From NCBI GenBank assembly GCA_003963365.1, contig RXJG01000003.1, positions 208,202-272,201 on the forward strand: a stretch of 64,000 nucleotides of DNA. The letters run 5' to 3'. The translations under genes were made by a program, and so were the position numbers. Shown here piece after piece: positions 35,520-43,917 of the stretch (the stretch's first letter is position 1; every line of letters begins with the position of its first letter). The DNA is from Sphingobacteriales bacterium (GTDB lineage: Bacteria > Bacteroidota > Bacteroidia > Chitinophagales > Chitinophagaceae). The notes beneath the pieces are model-generated. The model had not been told where the DNA came from and searched no databases. It saw only the letters and a list, made by a program, of their open reading frames with translations.

Positions 35520-37139
35520 ATGGCTGAAGTGATTCGCATGCCGCTACTGAGCGATACCATGACCGAGGGAAAAATCATTGCCTGGAATAAAAAAGTAGGC
35601 GATAAAGTTAAAAGCGACGATATACTGGCTGAAGTGGAAACGGATAAAGCCACCATGGAAGTGATGGGCTATGCGGATGGTACGCTGCTGTACGTAGGTG
35701 TTCCTGCCGGTGAAGCGGCTAAAGTAAACGACATTATCGCCATTGTGGGTAAAGATGGGGAAGATTATAAATCATTATTGGGTGGTGCCCCTGCGGCACC
35801 GACACCTGCTGCCCAGGCAACCCAGGCTGCAGCGCCTGCACCAGCTGCTCCGGCTGGTCCTACCGTTACTCCCGAGCAATTAGGTGTTACGGTTATCCGC
35901 ATGCCTTTATTAAGTGATACGATGACCGAAGGAAAGATTGTTGCCTGGAATAAAAAAGTAGGCGATAAAGTAAAGAGTGATGATAACCTCGCCGATGTGG
36001 AAACCGATAAAGCTACGATGGAAGTAATGGGTTATGCCGATGGTACTTTGTTATATGTGGGTGTTCCTGAAGGACAGGCCGCTAAAGTAAATGATATTAT
36101 TGCTATTGTTGGTAAAGCAGGAACAGATGTAAGCGGATTACTCGCTTCTTTAAATAACCCATCCGCTCCTGCTGCGGCAAATGCACCGGCTGCACCAGCG
36201 GCCACCGCTCCTGCAGAAGCTGCTGCATCCTCCACCAGCAATGGAAGAATAAAAGCTTCTCCGTTAGCTAAAAAATTAGCACAGGAAAAAGGCATTGATT
36301 TAAATGCGGTACACGGCTCCGGTGACGGTGGAAGAATTGTAAAGAAAGATATTGATACGTTTGTTCCGGCTGCGGCCCCTGTTGCCCCGGCTGCATCAGC
36401 ACCTGCTGCAAAAGCTGCTCCGCAGGTAGCTGCCTTTGTTCCCTCCAGTGCGGCCGAAGGATATACGGATATTCCCAATTCATCGATGCGTAAAACCATT
36501 GCCCGCCGCTTAGGTGAGAGCATGTACAGTGCCCCGCATTTCTACCTCACCATGGAACTGGTAATGGATAATGCCATGGCTGCCCGTAACCAGATGAATG
36601 AAATAAGCCCGGTTAAAATTTCTTTCCAGGATATGATGATCAAAGCGGCAGCAATGGCATTGAAACAACATCCTGCCGTTAACAGCAGCTGGATGAATGA
36701 CCATATCCGTCAATGGCATCATATTCATGTGGGTAGTGCAGTGGCGGTGGAAGAAGGATTGATTGTGCCGGTGATTCGTTTTGCAGATCAGAAATCATTA
36801 AGCCAGATTGCTGCCGAAGCAAAAACATTATACGGTAAAGCAAAAGATAAAAAGTTACAGCCAAATGAATTTAGTGGTAACACCTTTACCATTTCTAATT
36901 TGGGTATGATGGATATTGATGCATTTACGGCCATCATCAATCCACCAGACAGTTGCATACTGGCAGTGGGAAGAATTAAAGAAGAAGTGTACCGCAAAGG
37001 AGATGGAAGTTTTGCCGTAAGAAATGTGATGAAAGTTACCCTGAGCTGCGATCACCGGAGTGTAGATGGTGCGGTGGGTGCTGCTTTCCTGCAGACATTG
37101 AAAAAATATGTTGAGAACCCGGTGATGATGCTGGTTTAA
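35520..37139 (+). CDS. pdhC: Pyruvate dehydrogenase complex dihydrolipoamide acetyltransferase (E2), two lipoyl domains
   Basis: A 539-residue E2. Two nearly identical lipoyl domains (residues ~1-78 and ~124-200) each carry ETDKATMEVMGYADGTLLY with lipoyl lysines K43 and K164. They are joined by Ala/Pro linkers. A peripheral-subunit-binding domain follows (IKASPLAKKLAQEKGIDLNAVHGSGDGGRIVKKDI, ~residues 240-280), then the catalytic acetyltransferase domain with MRKTIARRL and the active-site LSCDHRSVDGA (H512). E1 and E3 are not in the window. It transfers acetyl groups to CoA, linking glycolysis to the TCA cycle. Confidence 0.95.
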   Translation: MAEVIRMPLLSDTMTEGKIIAWNKKVGDKVKSDDILAEVETDKATMEVMGYADGTLLYVGVPAGEAAKVNDIIAIVGKDGEDYKSLLGGAPAAPTPAAQATQAAAPAPAAPAGPTVTPEQLGVTVIRMPLLSDTMTEGKIVAWNKKVGDKVKSDDNLADVETDKATMEVMGYADGTLLYVGVPEGQAAKVNDIIAIVGKAGTDVSGLLASLNNPSAPAAANAPAAPAATAPAEAAASSTSNGRIKASPLAKKLAQEKGIDLNAVHGSGDGGRIVKKDIDTFVPAAAPVAPAASAPAAKAAPQVAAFVPSSAAEGYTDIPNSSMRKTIARRLGESMYSAPHFYLTMELVMDNAMAARNQMNEISPVKISFQDMMIKAAAMALKQHPAVNSSWMNDHIRQWHHIHVGSAVAVEEGLIVPVIRFADQKSLSQIAAEAKTLYGKAKDKKLQPNEFSGNTFTISNLGMMDIDAFTAIINPPDSCILAVGRIKEEVYRKGDGSFAVRNVMKVTLSCDHRSVDGAVGAAFLQTLKKYVENPVMMLV

Positions 37140-37140
37140 T

Positions 37141-37206
37141 CGTTTAAGGATTCAATCGTTTAAAGTTATTAAAAGTCCCGCCAGGCAGGCGGGACTTTTA
37201 TATTTG
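37141..37206 (+). terminator. Intrinsic terminator of pdhC
   Basis: taaaagtcccgcc (37170-37182) pairs perfectly with ggcgggactttta (37188-37200), loop aggca: the strongest hairpin of the window. A GTTTAA stutter (atcgtttaagga...tcgtttaaag) precedes it. The right edge overlaps a TAtaTTTG box (37199-37206) that could be the -7 of the next operon. Confidence 0.9.
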
Positions 37207-37261
37207 TATAATAGCCCATCATCCATAATAATAATAAAGCGTAGCTTTAAGCTGAAACACT

Positions 37262-38143
37262 ATGGAAAATATTTTCAGCCTGCAAAAATCAACGCTGCAG
37301 TTACTGCGTTTTCATTTTTCTTTTTTCCTGATGCCGGTATATTGGTTCGCCCTCAGCCAGGTGCCTGATGTTGATTGGGCAAAAGCTATATTGATTTTTA
37401 TTATTCTGCATTTAATAGTTTACCCCGCCAGCAATGGATATAATTCCTATATGGACAGGGATGAAACACCCATTGGTGGTTTGGAAAATCCACTGCAACC
37501 AACCAGGCAACTTTTTTATACTACCGTAATAATGGATGTGATAGCTGTTGCTTTAAGCTTTGCCATTAATACATGGTTCGTCATTTGCATTATAGCTTAT
37601 ATATTGGCATCAAGAGCATATAGCTATCGTGGCATCCGCTTAAAAAAGTATCCTGTTGTCGGTTACCTGACGGTGATTCTCTTCCAGGGCGGTGTAACTT
37701 ACTTTATGGTTCATTACGGAAGTAGCGATATTGATCGTTCTGTTGATACCAATCCTGAAGCAATGCTGGTGGCTACATTATTGATCGGCGGGTTTTATCC
37801 ATTAACACAGATCTACCAGCATGAGGCGGATAAAAAAGATGGAGTAAGAACCATCAGTTCAATGCTTGGTTATCGTGGCACATTTATTTTTACTGCTGTG
37901 GTATATGCAGTAGCTGTTGCGTTGCTGGCTCATTTGTTAATCAGCAGCTTTCAAACAACGCAATTCCTCGTTCTGCAAATCTTCCTGCTGCCAATCCTCG
38001 TATATTTCTTTATTTGGGCAGCCAAAGTGTGGAAAGATGAAAAAGAAGCAAATTTTAAAAACACTATGCGCATGAATTTACTGGCATCTACCTATACCAA
38101 CCTCGGATTTATCACCATATTTATTATAAATCATCATGGCTAA
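37262..38143 (+). CDS. UbiA-family prenyltransferase
   Basis: A 293-residue polytopic membrane enzyme with about eight hydrophobic segments. The first Asp-rich diphosphate-binding motif is NGYNSYMDRDE (residues ~60-70) and the second is YQHEADKKDGVRTISSMLG (~190-208), as in UbiA/MenA-like prenyltransferases. It should transfer an isoprenoid chain to an aromatic acceptor in the inner membrane. Its stop overlaps the start of the type III polyketide synthase by 8 bp, so the two are translationally coupled, and the polyketide is the obvious acceptor. Chain length and acceptor cannot be read from sequence. Confidence 0.87.
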   Translation: MENIFSLQKSTLQLLRFHFSFFLMPVYWFALSQVPDVDWAKAILIFIILHLIVYPASNGYNSYMDRDETPIGGLENPLQPTRQLFYTTVIMDVIAVALSFAINTWFVICIIAYILASRAYSYRGIRLKKYPVVGYLTVILFQGGVTYFMVHYGSSDIDRSVDTNPEAMLVATLLIGGFYPLTQIYQHEADKKDGVRTISSMLGYRGTFIFTAVVYAVAVALLAHLLISSFQTTQFLVLQIFLLPILVYFFIWAAKVWKDEKEANFKNTMRMNLLASTYTNLGFITIFIINHHG

Positions 38144-39230
38144 AATTATTTCTATAGGCACTGCAGTACCGGCGCACCAGCATAAGCAGGAAGAAATTTT
38201 GCAGTTCATGCAGCGGGTATATGCCATGAATGAAACAGATAAAAGAAAACTCAAATTCTTATATCATCAAAGCGGTATTCAAAACCGTTATTCTGTTATC
38301 AGTGATTACAGTAAACCGGTAAATGAATGGAAATTTTATCCGCATACAGAAAATCTCGAACCGTTTCCATCATTAGAGCTAAGGATGGGCTGGTTTAATA
38401 AATATGCTGCTCCCTTAAGTGTGGATGCCATCCGAAATTGTATTGAACATAAAATTCATTCAGATGAAATCACGCATCTCATCACCGTAAGCTGTACCGG
38501 TATGAGTGCTCCGGGATTGGATTTACAGGTAATGGAGTTGATGGATTTACCAAAGAACATTTATCGTTCCTCAGTTAATTTTATGGGTTGTTATGCTGCT
38601 ATTCATGCATTGAAGATGGCCAATAGTATTTGTAATAATGAAAAAGATGCAAAAGTTCTGATTGTTTGCACCGAGCTTTGCACCTTACATTTCCAAAGGG
38701 AAGGAACAATTGATAATATTACTTCCAGCATGTTATTTGGTGATGGCTCTGCAGCAGTGCTGGTAACGCATGATTCATATAATCATCCGGGCTTGGTGAT
38801 TAAAGATTTTTATTCGGAGATAATTTCAAAAGGAAAGAAAGACATGGCCTGGGAACTTTCTTCTTCGGGTTTTTTAATGACGCTGAGCGGCTATATTCCT
38901 GAACTGATTGAAGAAGATTTTGAAGCATTGGTAAATAAATCATTGCTAAAATCAGGAATAAAAAAAGAAGCGGTTGATTACTGGTGTATTCATCCCGGCG
39001 GCAAAAGAATACTGGAAGCCATTCATAAATCATTACAGTTTACAAATGGTCAATTGAAAGAAAGTTATAAAGTGCTGAATGATTTTGGCAATATGTCTTC
39101 TCCAACCATATTATTTGTACTGAAAGCAATACTGCAGCACATTGATTTTAATAAAGAGCAAAATATATTTGGGGCTGCATTTGGCCCCGGCCTCACCATG
39201 GAAACTTTCGTAGCTTCAACACATGCCTGA
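38136..39230 (+). CDS. Type III polyketide synthase (chalcone/stilbene synthase family)
   Basis: A 364-residue homodimeric ketosynthase. The Cys-His-Asn triad is clear: C152 in NFMGCYAAIHALKMA, H286 in WCIHPGGKRILE and N319 in NDFGNMSSPTILFV; TVSCTGMSAPGLDLQVMELM and MLFGDGSAAVLV are also family blocks. It condenses malonyl-CoA units on an acyl-CoA starter to make alkylresorcinols, alkylpyrones or phloroglucinols. It overlaps the UbiA gene and the methyltransferase gene by 8 bp each, indicating a single coupled operon. Starter and ring type are not predictable from what I see. Confidence 0.94.
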   Translation: MAKIISIGTAVPAHQHKQEEILQFMQRVYAMNETDKRKLKFLYHQSGIQNRYSVISDYSKPVNEWKFYPHTENLEPFPSLELRMGWFNKYAAPLSVDAIRNCIEHKIHSDEITHLITVSCTGMSAPGLDLQVMELMDLPKNIYRSSVNFMGCYAAIHALKMANSICNNEKDAKVLIVCTELCTLHFQREGTIDNITSSMLFGDGSAAVLVTHDSYNHPGLVIKDFYSEIISKGKKDMAWELSSSGFLMTLSGYIPELIEEDFEALVNKSLLKSGIKKEAVDYWCIHPGGKRILEAIHKSLQFTNGQLKESYKVLNDFGNMSSPTILFVLKAILQHIDFNKEQNIFGAAFGPGLTMETFVASTHA

Positions 39231-39921
39231 CTTTTCCAAACGTTCATATCAAAAAGAATTACTGGACAGGGATGATATTCCTTTTGAAGATATTAAAAGG
39301 AATATGCAGGAACTGGAATTCATTAATAAATATCTCGGCGGCCATCAAATTACGATAGCTGGTATTACATCCCTGTTAGCAAATCATAAAAAAAATACAA
39401 TTACTATCTGTGAAATCGGATGTGGAGGTGGAGACAATCTTAAAGCCATCAGCGACTGGTGTAAATCAAAAGATTTGGAAGCAAAGTTTATTGGGATAGA
39501 TATAAACAAAGACTGTATTACTTATGCTAAAGAAAACTGCAAAGACATAGATTGTGATTTTATCTTATCCGATTATAAAAAGAAGACTTTTGAAATTAAT
39601 CCCGATATTATTTTCTCCTCTTTATTCTGTCATCATTTTACTAATGAAGAATTAGTCGGGCAATTAAACTGGATGAAAGAAAATTCATTCATTGGTTTTT
39701 TTATAAACGATCTGCATCGCCATCCGCTTGCTTATTATTCTATCAAACTGTTGACCAGGTTATTTTCAAAATCCTATTTAGTAAAAAATGATGCACCATT
39801 GAGTGTGGAAAGAGGGTTTAGGAAAGACGAAATTCAAAAACTTGTCAGCTTATCAGCCTGTAACCGGGTAAACATAAAATGGAAATGGGCCTTTCGCTGG
39901 CTCATTATTTTTAAACATTGA
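39223..39921 (+). CDS. SAM-dependent methyltransferase
   Basis: A 232-residue class I methyltransferase. The SAM-binding motif I is CEIGCGGGDNLKAI, the acidic end of strand 2 is FIGIDINKDCI, and motif IV-like DFILSDYKKKTF and DIIFSSLFCHHFTNEE follow. The HHFTNEE block resembles methyltransferases acting on polyketide or quinone rings. Its start lies in the last codons of the type III PKS gene. Likely O- or C-methylates the phenolic product; regiochemistry is unknown. Confidence 0.87.
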   Translation: MPDFSKRSYQKELLDRDDIPFEDIKRNMQELEFINKYLGGHQITIAGITSLLANHKKNTITICEIGCGGGDNLKAISDWCKSKDLEAKFIGIDINKDCITYAKENCKDIDCDFILSDYKKKTFEINPDIIFSSLFCHHFTNEELVGQLNWMKENSFIGFFINDLHRHPLAYYSIKLLTRLFSKSYLVKNDAPLSVERGFRKDEIQKLVSLSACNRVNIKWKWAFRWLIIFKH

Positions 39922-39950
39922 AAATTGAATATTGAGCATTGAACATTCTA
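39917..39950. repeat. TTGAAAATTGAATATTGAGCATT stutter at methyltransferase/flavoprotein junction
   Basis: The words cattgaaaattgaatattgagcattgaacatt run from the methyltransferase stop across the TTG start of the flavoprotein, the same class as the urease spacers. Here the element supplies the start codon and the first residues (MSIEH) of the next protein. Confidence 0.5.
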
Positions 39951-41074
39951 AATATGATTTAGCTGTAGTGGGCGGAGGTCTTGCAGGGCTATCACTTTCC
40001 ATCCAGACTGCCAGGGCAGGTTATTCAGTGATCCTGTTCGAAAAAGAAAAATATCCGTTTCACAAAGTATGTGGTGAATATATCAGTTTTGAATCATGGA
40101 GCTTTTTGGAAGAGTTAGGTGTGCCTTTAAGTGAAATGAATTTACCTGAAATAAAAAAACTCAATGTTACTGCACCCAACGGAAAGATGATTCAATCAGG
40201 TTTGGGATTAGGGGGTTTTGGTATCAGTAGATATACATTAGATAATCAGCTGGCCACTATTGCAAAAAAATCAGGCGTAACCATACTGGAAGAAACAAAA
40301 GTGAATGATATCTTTTTTGAAAAAGATCAGTTCACTATAAAAACTGATAAAGGAGAGTTTAACTCAAAAGTTTGCGCCGGCACATTTGGTAAACGCAGTA
40401 ATCTTGATATAAAATGGAACAGGAGTTTTATACAAAACAAACCAAACAAACTCAATAATTATATTGGCATAAAATATCATATCCAGATTAACAGGCCGGC
40501 AGATACCATTGCCCTGCATAATTTCAGCGACGGCTATTGCGGCATCTCACAAATTGAAGAAAATAAATATTGCTTATGTTATTTAACCACCGCCTCCAAT
40601 CTGCGAATCTGCGGTAATAATATTTCGGTTTTAGAAAAAAATATTCTCTCTCAAAATATTCATCTTAAAAAAATCTTTGCTGAAGCAAAGATCCTGTATC
40701 AGTCGCCATTGACGATTTCACAAATAAGTTTTGAAAATAAAACGCAGGTTGAAAACCATGTACTGTTAATTGGTGATGCCGCCGGTATGATTACGCCGCT
40801 TTGTGGAAATGGTATGAGTATGGCATTACACGGAAGCAAAATTGCTTTTGAATGCATGCATGATTTTTTGGAGGGCAAGGCTGGCAGGATTCAAATGGAG
40901 CAATCCTATGCATCAGCATGGAAAAAACAATTCAGCACCCGCCTAAAAACCGGCCGCCTCATTCAGCGTTTCTTTGGCAAAAAATGGATGACTAACCTTT
41001 TTATCGCTGCTTTAAAACCCTTCCCTTCGCTGGTAAAATGGCTGATCCGGCAAACGCATGGCGATCCTTTCTAA
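39932..41074 (+). CDS. FAD-dependent oxidoreductase (geranylgeranyl reductase / aromatic hydroxylase-like)
   Basis: A 380-residue flavoprotein. The dinucleotide-binding GGGLAGLSLSIQTARAGYSVILFEK, the PFHKVCGEYISFES block and the second FAD motif LIGDAAGMITPLCGNGMSMALHGSKIA place it in the geranylgeranyl-reductase/PHBH-like group. It should either hydroxylate the polyketide ring or reduce an isoprenoid tail. There is no in-frame ATG before the first strand, so a TTG start is required; it lies inside a word repeat 10 bp after the methyltransferase. Last enzyme of the UbiA-PKS-methyltransferase set. Confidence 0.87.
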   Translation: MSIEHSKYDLAVVGGGLAGLSLSIQTARAGYSVILFEKEKYPFHKVCGEYISFESWSFLEELGVPLSEMNLPEIKKLNVTAPNGKMIQSGLGLGGFGISRYTLDNQLATIAKKSGVTILEETKVNDIFFEKDQFTIKTDKGEFNSKVCAGTFGKRSNLDIKWNRSFIQNKPNKLNNYIGIKYHIQINRPADTIALHNFSDGYCGISQIEENKYCLCYLTTASNLRICGNNISVLEKNILSQNIHLKKIFAEAKILYQSPLTISQISFENKTQVENHVLLIGDAAGMITPLCGNGMSMALHGSKIAFECMHDFLEGKAGRIQMEQSYASAWKKQFSTRLKTGRLIQRFFGKKWMTNLFIAALKPFPSLVKWLIRQTHGDPF

Positions 41075-41092
41075 AATTAATTTTCAAAAAGT

Positions 41093-41123
41093 TTTGAAAA
41101 TTCAATATCAGTACATACCTTTA
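41093..41123 (+). promoter_or_regulatory. Promoter of the GbsR/MarR gene
   Basis: TTTG (41093-41096), 19 bp, TAccTTTA (41116-41123), one mismatch at the last base. The ATG is only 4 bases after the -7 box, so the mRNA would be leaderless or nearly so. Confidence 0.55.
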
Positions 41124-41127
41124 CTTC

Positions 41128-41634
41128 ATGAAACTCACAGATGCCAAAAAACAATTCATCAGTTCTTGGGGTGCTTTCGGCACTCATTGGGGCATAAATA
41201 AAACGATGGCCCAAATACATGCCCTATTAATGATCAGTCCTGATCCGATCACACAGGATGATATAATGGATGAACTGTCCATCAGCAGAGGTAATGTGAA
41301 CATGAACATCCGTGATCTCATCAACTGGGGTTTGGTTGACAGGGTGATCATTCCCGGTGAGCGTAAAGAGTTTTTTACTGCTGAAAAAGATATTTGGAAG
41401 GTAGCGACACAGATCATTAAAGAAAGAAAGAAAAGAGAACTGGATCCCATGCTTAAGCTGCTGGATCAACTGGAAGATGTGGAAGGTGATAAAAAAGATA
41501 AAAACGTAAAACAGTTTGTGGAGACAGTAAGCGGTATTAAAAAATTTGGCGGCCAGGCCGACAAGATGTTGCAGGTAATGGTAAAAGCAGATGAGAACTG
41601 GTTTGTAGGAAGTTTATTAAAGTTCTTTAAATAA
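41128..41634 (+). CDS. GbsR/MarR-family transcriptional regulator
   Basis: A 168-residue winged-helix regulator. The N-terminal FISSWGAFGTHWGINKTMAQIHALLMIS and the recognition helix region ITQDDIMDELSISRGNVNMNIRDLINWGLVDRVIIPGERKEFFTAEKDIW are those of the GbsR subgroup, followed by a helical dimerisation segment. It follows the flavoprotein gene but has its own promoter and terminator, so it may control the upstream polyketide operon; that is inference. Confidence 0.9.
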   Translation: MKLTDAKKQFISSWGAFGTHWGINKTMAQIHALLMISPDPITQDDIMDELSISRGNVNMNIRDLINWGLVDRVIIPGERKEFFTAEKDIWKVATQIIKERKKRELDPMLKLLDQLEDVEGDKKDKNVKQFVETVSGIKKFGGQADKMLQVMVKADENWFVGSLLKFFK

Positions 41635-41657
41635 CAGTATTTAGTCCTAAAATATAC

Positions 41658-41680
41658 AGCCGGAAATCCGGCTTTTATTT
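41658..41680 (+). terminator. Intrinsic terminator of the GbsR/MarR gene
   Basis: agccgga (41658-41664) pairs with tccggct (41667-41673), followed by tttattt, 24 bp after the stop. Confidence 0.75.
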
Positions 41681-41725
41681 GAAAATGTATTTTCATTTTT
41701 TTCTGAAAGTTTAAAATAATTAATC

Positions 41726-42097
41726 ATGAAAACATATAAATTATACGACCTCCTTATTAGCATTGGGCTCATCGTCCTATTCCTTGTTATCAGCCCTTTT
41801 CAAAAAGATTTCACTTTTATTATTGGCTATTTCGTGGTAGGTGGCTGGCAACTGATCAGCATGATCGTTCATATTTATTATAACTGGTTCACACAACCGG
41901 GCGGTAAACGTTATTATTATACCTGGTTAGTTTTTATCATTATCATTATGGCAACACTTGGTTTTATTATCTATCCCTTCCTGTTGATCTTTTATGTAAT
42001 GCTCTTTGCCGCTCCTTTTATGGCGATTTATTATGCATGGATGTGTTATACAGAAGTAAGAATCATTTATAAACACGAGTTAATCCAGCTTAAATAA
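41726..42097 (+). CDS. Hypothetical membrane protein (four helices)
   Basis: A 123-residue protein that is almost wholly membrane-embedded: segments around LLISIGLIVLFLVIS, FIIGYFVVGGWQLISMIVHIYY, YYYTWLVFIIIIMATLGFII and FLLIFYVMLFAAPFMAIYYAWM. No family recognised. It is 6 bp upstream of the DCC-family gene, so they are likely co-expressed, and downstream of the GbsR/MarR terminator, which argues that it is outside the polyketide operon. Confidence 0.7.
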   Translation: MKTYKLYDLLISIGLIVLFLVISPFQKDFTFIIGYFVVGGWQLISMIVHIYYNWFTQPGGKRYYYTWLVFIIIIMATLGFIIYPFLLIFYVMLFAAPFMAIYYAWMCYTEVRIIYKHELIQLK

Positions 42098-42103
42098 TGA
42101 ACC

Positions 42104-42928
42104 ATGAAAAACAAACTGCTCATATACGATGATAACTGTCCGCTTTGTCAATGGTATTCCAAACAATTTGTACGCTTTGGATTTCTTCCAAGTGAAGGAA
42201 GAGTTCCCTTCTCCACTTTAGAAGAAAGATATTTATTACAAATAGATTTTGACCGCAGCCGCAATGAAATTCCTTTACTGGATACAAAAACAGGAGAAGT
42301 AATTTATGGAATTGATGCGTTGCTGGAAATTCTCGGTTCTAAAATTCCATTCATCAAAAGCATTGGAAAAATCAGGCCGGTACATTGGTTTCTCCATAAG
42401 TTTTATAAATTCATTTCTTACAATCGCAAAGTAATAGTAGCCGTAAAATGCGGATCCGGCGCTATTGATTGTGCACCTGAGTTCAATTATTACTACCGTG
42501 CACTATTCATGCTGGTATTTTTAATACTCAATACGGCATTATTATTTCCAATTCACAAAATCATTTTATCACCATTACCATTTTACCATATCAGCATCTG
42601 GCAATTACAATCTGCCCATTTAGTATTGGTACTCATGAATTGTTTATTGTCACTTCGCTTCAGCTGGCAAAAAATGTTTGATTACCTGGGTCAGGTGAAT
42701 ATGCTGGCATTATTAACCAACCTCCTTCTCATTCCATTATTTGGAGTAATAAAATTGTTTGGTACTTATCCAAATTTGATAATTGCCTGGTTATTGATTG
42801 TTGCCATCATGATCTTTAGAGAATATTTACGCAGGATGGAATATACCGGTGTGTTGCAAAACCATAAATGGATTGCCAGTTTAAATATGGCGGGTATGAC
42901 TGGTTTTGTATTATATCTTTTCGGTTAA
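42104..42928 (+). CDS. DCC-family thiol-disulfide oxidoreductase-like protein (DUF393) with membrane tail
   Basis: A 274-residue protein. Residues ~1-105 are a DUF393 domain with the DxxCPLC motif in LIYDDNCPLCQWYSKQF and LDTKTGEVIYGIDALLEIL. The rest has four or five membrane helices (LFMLVFLILNTALLFPI, HLVLVLMNCLLSL, VNMLALLTNLLLIPLFGVI, IAWLLIVAIMIF). The family is named for thiol-disulfide exchange by analogy, but no biochemical role is established. It pairs with the small membrane protein upstream. Confidence 0.82.
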   Translation: MKNKLLIYDDNCPLCQWYSKQFVRFGFLPSEGRVPFSTLEERYLLQIDFDRSRNEIPLLDTKTGEVIYGIDALLEILGSKIPFIKSIGKIRPVHWFLHKFYKFISYNRKVIVAVKCGSGAIDCAPEFNYYYRALFMLVFLILNTALLFPIHKIILSPLPFYHISIWQLQSAHLVLVLMNCLLSLRFSWQKMFDYLGQVNMLALLTNLLLIPLFGVIKLFGTYPNLIIAWLLIVAIMIFREYLRRMEYTGVLQNHKWIASLNMAGMTGFVLYLFG

Positions 42929-42940
42929 ATCATTCTCAAC

Positions 42941-42948
42941 TAACTTTG
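42941..42948 (+). promoter_or_regulatory. -7 box of the CoA-binding protein gene
   Basis: TAacTTTG, a perfect -7 match, with only catc between it and the ATG; a weak ttttc lies about 18 bp upstream. Spacing matches that of the GbsR/MarR gene, implying a leaderless transcript. Confidence 0.45.
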
Positions 42949-42952
42949 CATC

Positions 42953-43315
42953 ATGAACAAAAAAACCCTCGTACTCGGCGCCTCCGATAATCCTTCCCGC
43001 TACAGTTATTTAGCTATAAACAGGCTGCGTAATAACGGGCATGAGGTAATTGCCATTGGAAGAAAAGCGGCAACAGTAGCAGATGTAAATATTGAAACTG
43101 AAAAAAAGCCAATAGAAAATATTGATACAGTTACCATGTACTTAAGCCCGGCACACCAGCAGGAATACTATAATTATATTCTTTCCTTACATCCCAAACG
43201 CATCATCTTTAACCCCGGGGCAGAAAATGATGAGCTGTATGATTTAGCCAAGGCCAATAATATTCAACCCATCGAAGCCTGTACACTCGTAATGCTCAGC
43301 ACAGGACAATATTAG
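42953..43315 (+). CDS. CoA-binding domain protein (YccU-like)
   Basis: A 120-residue single Rossmann domain of the CoA_binding_2 family. LVLGASDNPSRYSYLAINRLRNNGHEVIAIGRK is the nucleotide-binding start; YLSPAHQQEYYNYILSLHPKRIIFNPGAEND and the end IEACTLVMLSTGQY are typical. Members bind CoA in vitro but have no settled role. It appears to have its own, possibly leaderless, promoter. Confidence 0.88.
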   Translation: MNKKTLVLGASDNPSRYSYLAINRLRNNGHEVIAIGRKAATVADVNIETEKKPIENIDTVTMYLSPAHQQEYYNYILSLHPKRIIFNPGAENDELYDLAKANNIQPIEACTLVMLSTGQY

Positions 43316-43443
43316 TTTTATCAATCTCTAAAACCAGTAACTAGCAACCAATCTCCCCTTTTCCACAGCTGTTAATAAACAATTAACCATAGCCGCTGGC
43401 ATGATTTCTTTTTATTTATGTAATTTACAGAAACCCCATCTTT

Positions 43444-43917
43444 ATGATCTGGAGAAAATTTAACGGAGAACATATCCGCATCCCCATCAAAGACGAAGTA
43501 AGGGAAGCGATCATCCGGGAAACAAACAAAGGTTTCAGACTCAAAGTTTGCATCGGCACCGACTCACAGGTGAAAGGCGCCGAAACAGAGTTTGCCACGG
43601 TAATCGTTTTTCTTCGGGAGGGACATGGTGGATTTATGTTCATCCACAACGAAAAAACAAGAAAGCAATTTTCCATCAAAGAACGTATGCTGGTGGAAGT
43701 TGCTAAAAGTATTGAGATTGCTTACGAACTCTGCGACCTGTTTACGGAGTATGATGTAGACATGGAAGTACATGCTGACATCAACACCAATCCGCACTTT
43801 AAGAGTAACGAAGCGCTGCGGGAAGCTATGGGCTATATCCTCGGTATGGGCTTTGCGTTTAAAGCCAAACCCGAAGCTTTTGCCAGCAGCAGTTGCGCTA
43901 ATAAAGTAGTGAACTAA
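43444..43917 (+). CDS. Ribonuclease H-like YkuK-family protein
   Basis: A 157-residue protein of the DUF458/YkuK family, a predicted RNase H-like fold. VCIGTDSQVKGAETEFATVIVFL gives the first strand pair with Asp, VDMEVHADINTNPHFKSNEALREAMGYILGMGF the second conserved block. Substrate and role are unknown; the family is sometimes linked to sporulation or late-growth genes in Firmicutes. It is monocistronic, followed by a repeat-filled gap. Confidence 0.88.
   Translation: MIWRKFNGEHIRIPIKDEVREAIIRETNKGFRLKVCIGTDSQVKGAETEFATVIVFLREGHGGFMFIHNEKTRKQFSIKERMLVEVAKSIEIAYELCDLFTEYDVDMEVHADINTNPHFKSNEALREAMGYILGMGFAFKAKPEAFASSSCANKVVN

Noticed and set aside
36032-36523. Long Ala-rich minus-strand frame in pdhC
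   Set aside because: It is the complement of the Ala/Pro linkers and binding domain of pdhC; composition is a by-product of GCx codons.
37262-38143. UbiA gene as the housekeeping menaquinone MenA
   Set aside because: No men genes are nearby and it is translationally coupled to a type III PKS; still possible, and listed as a refuting test.
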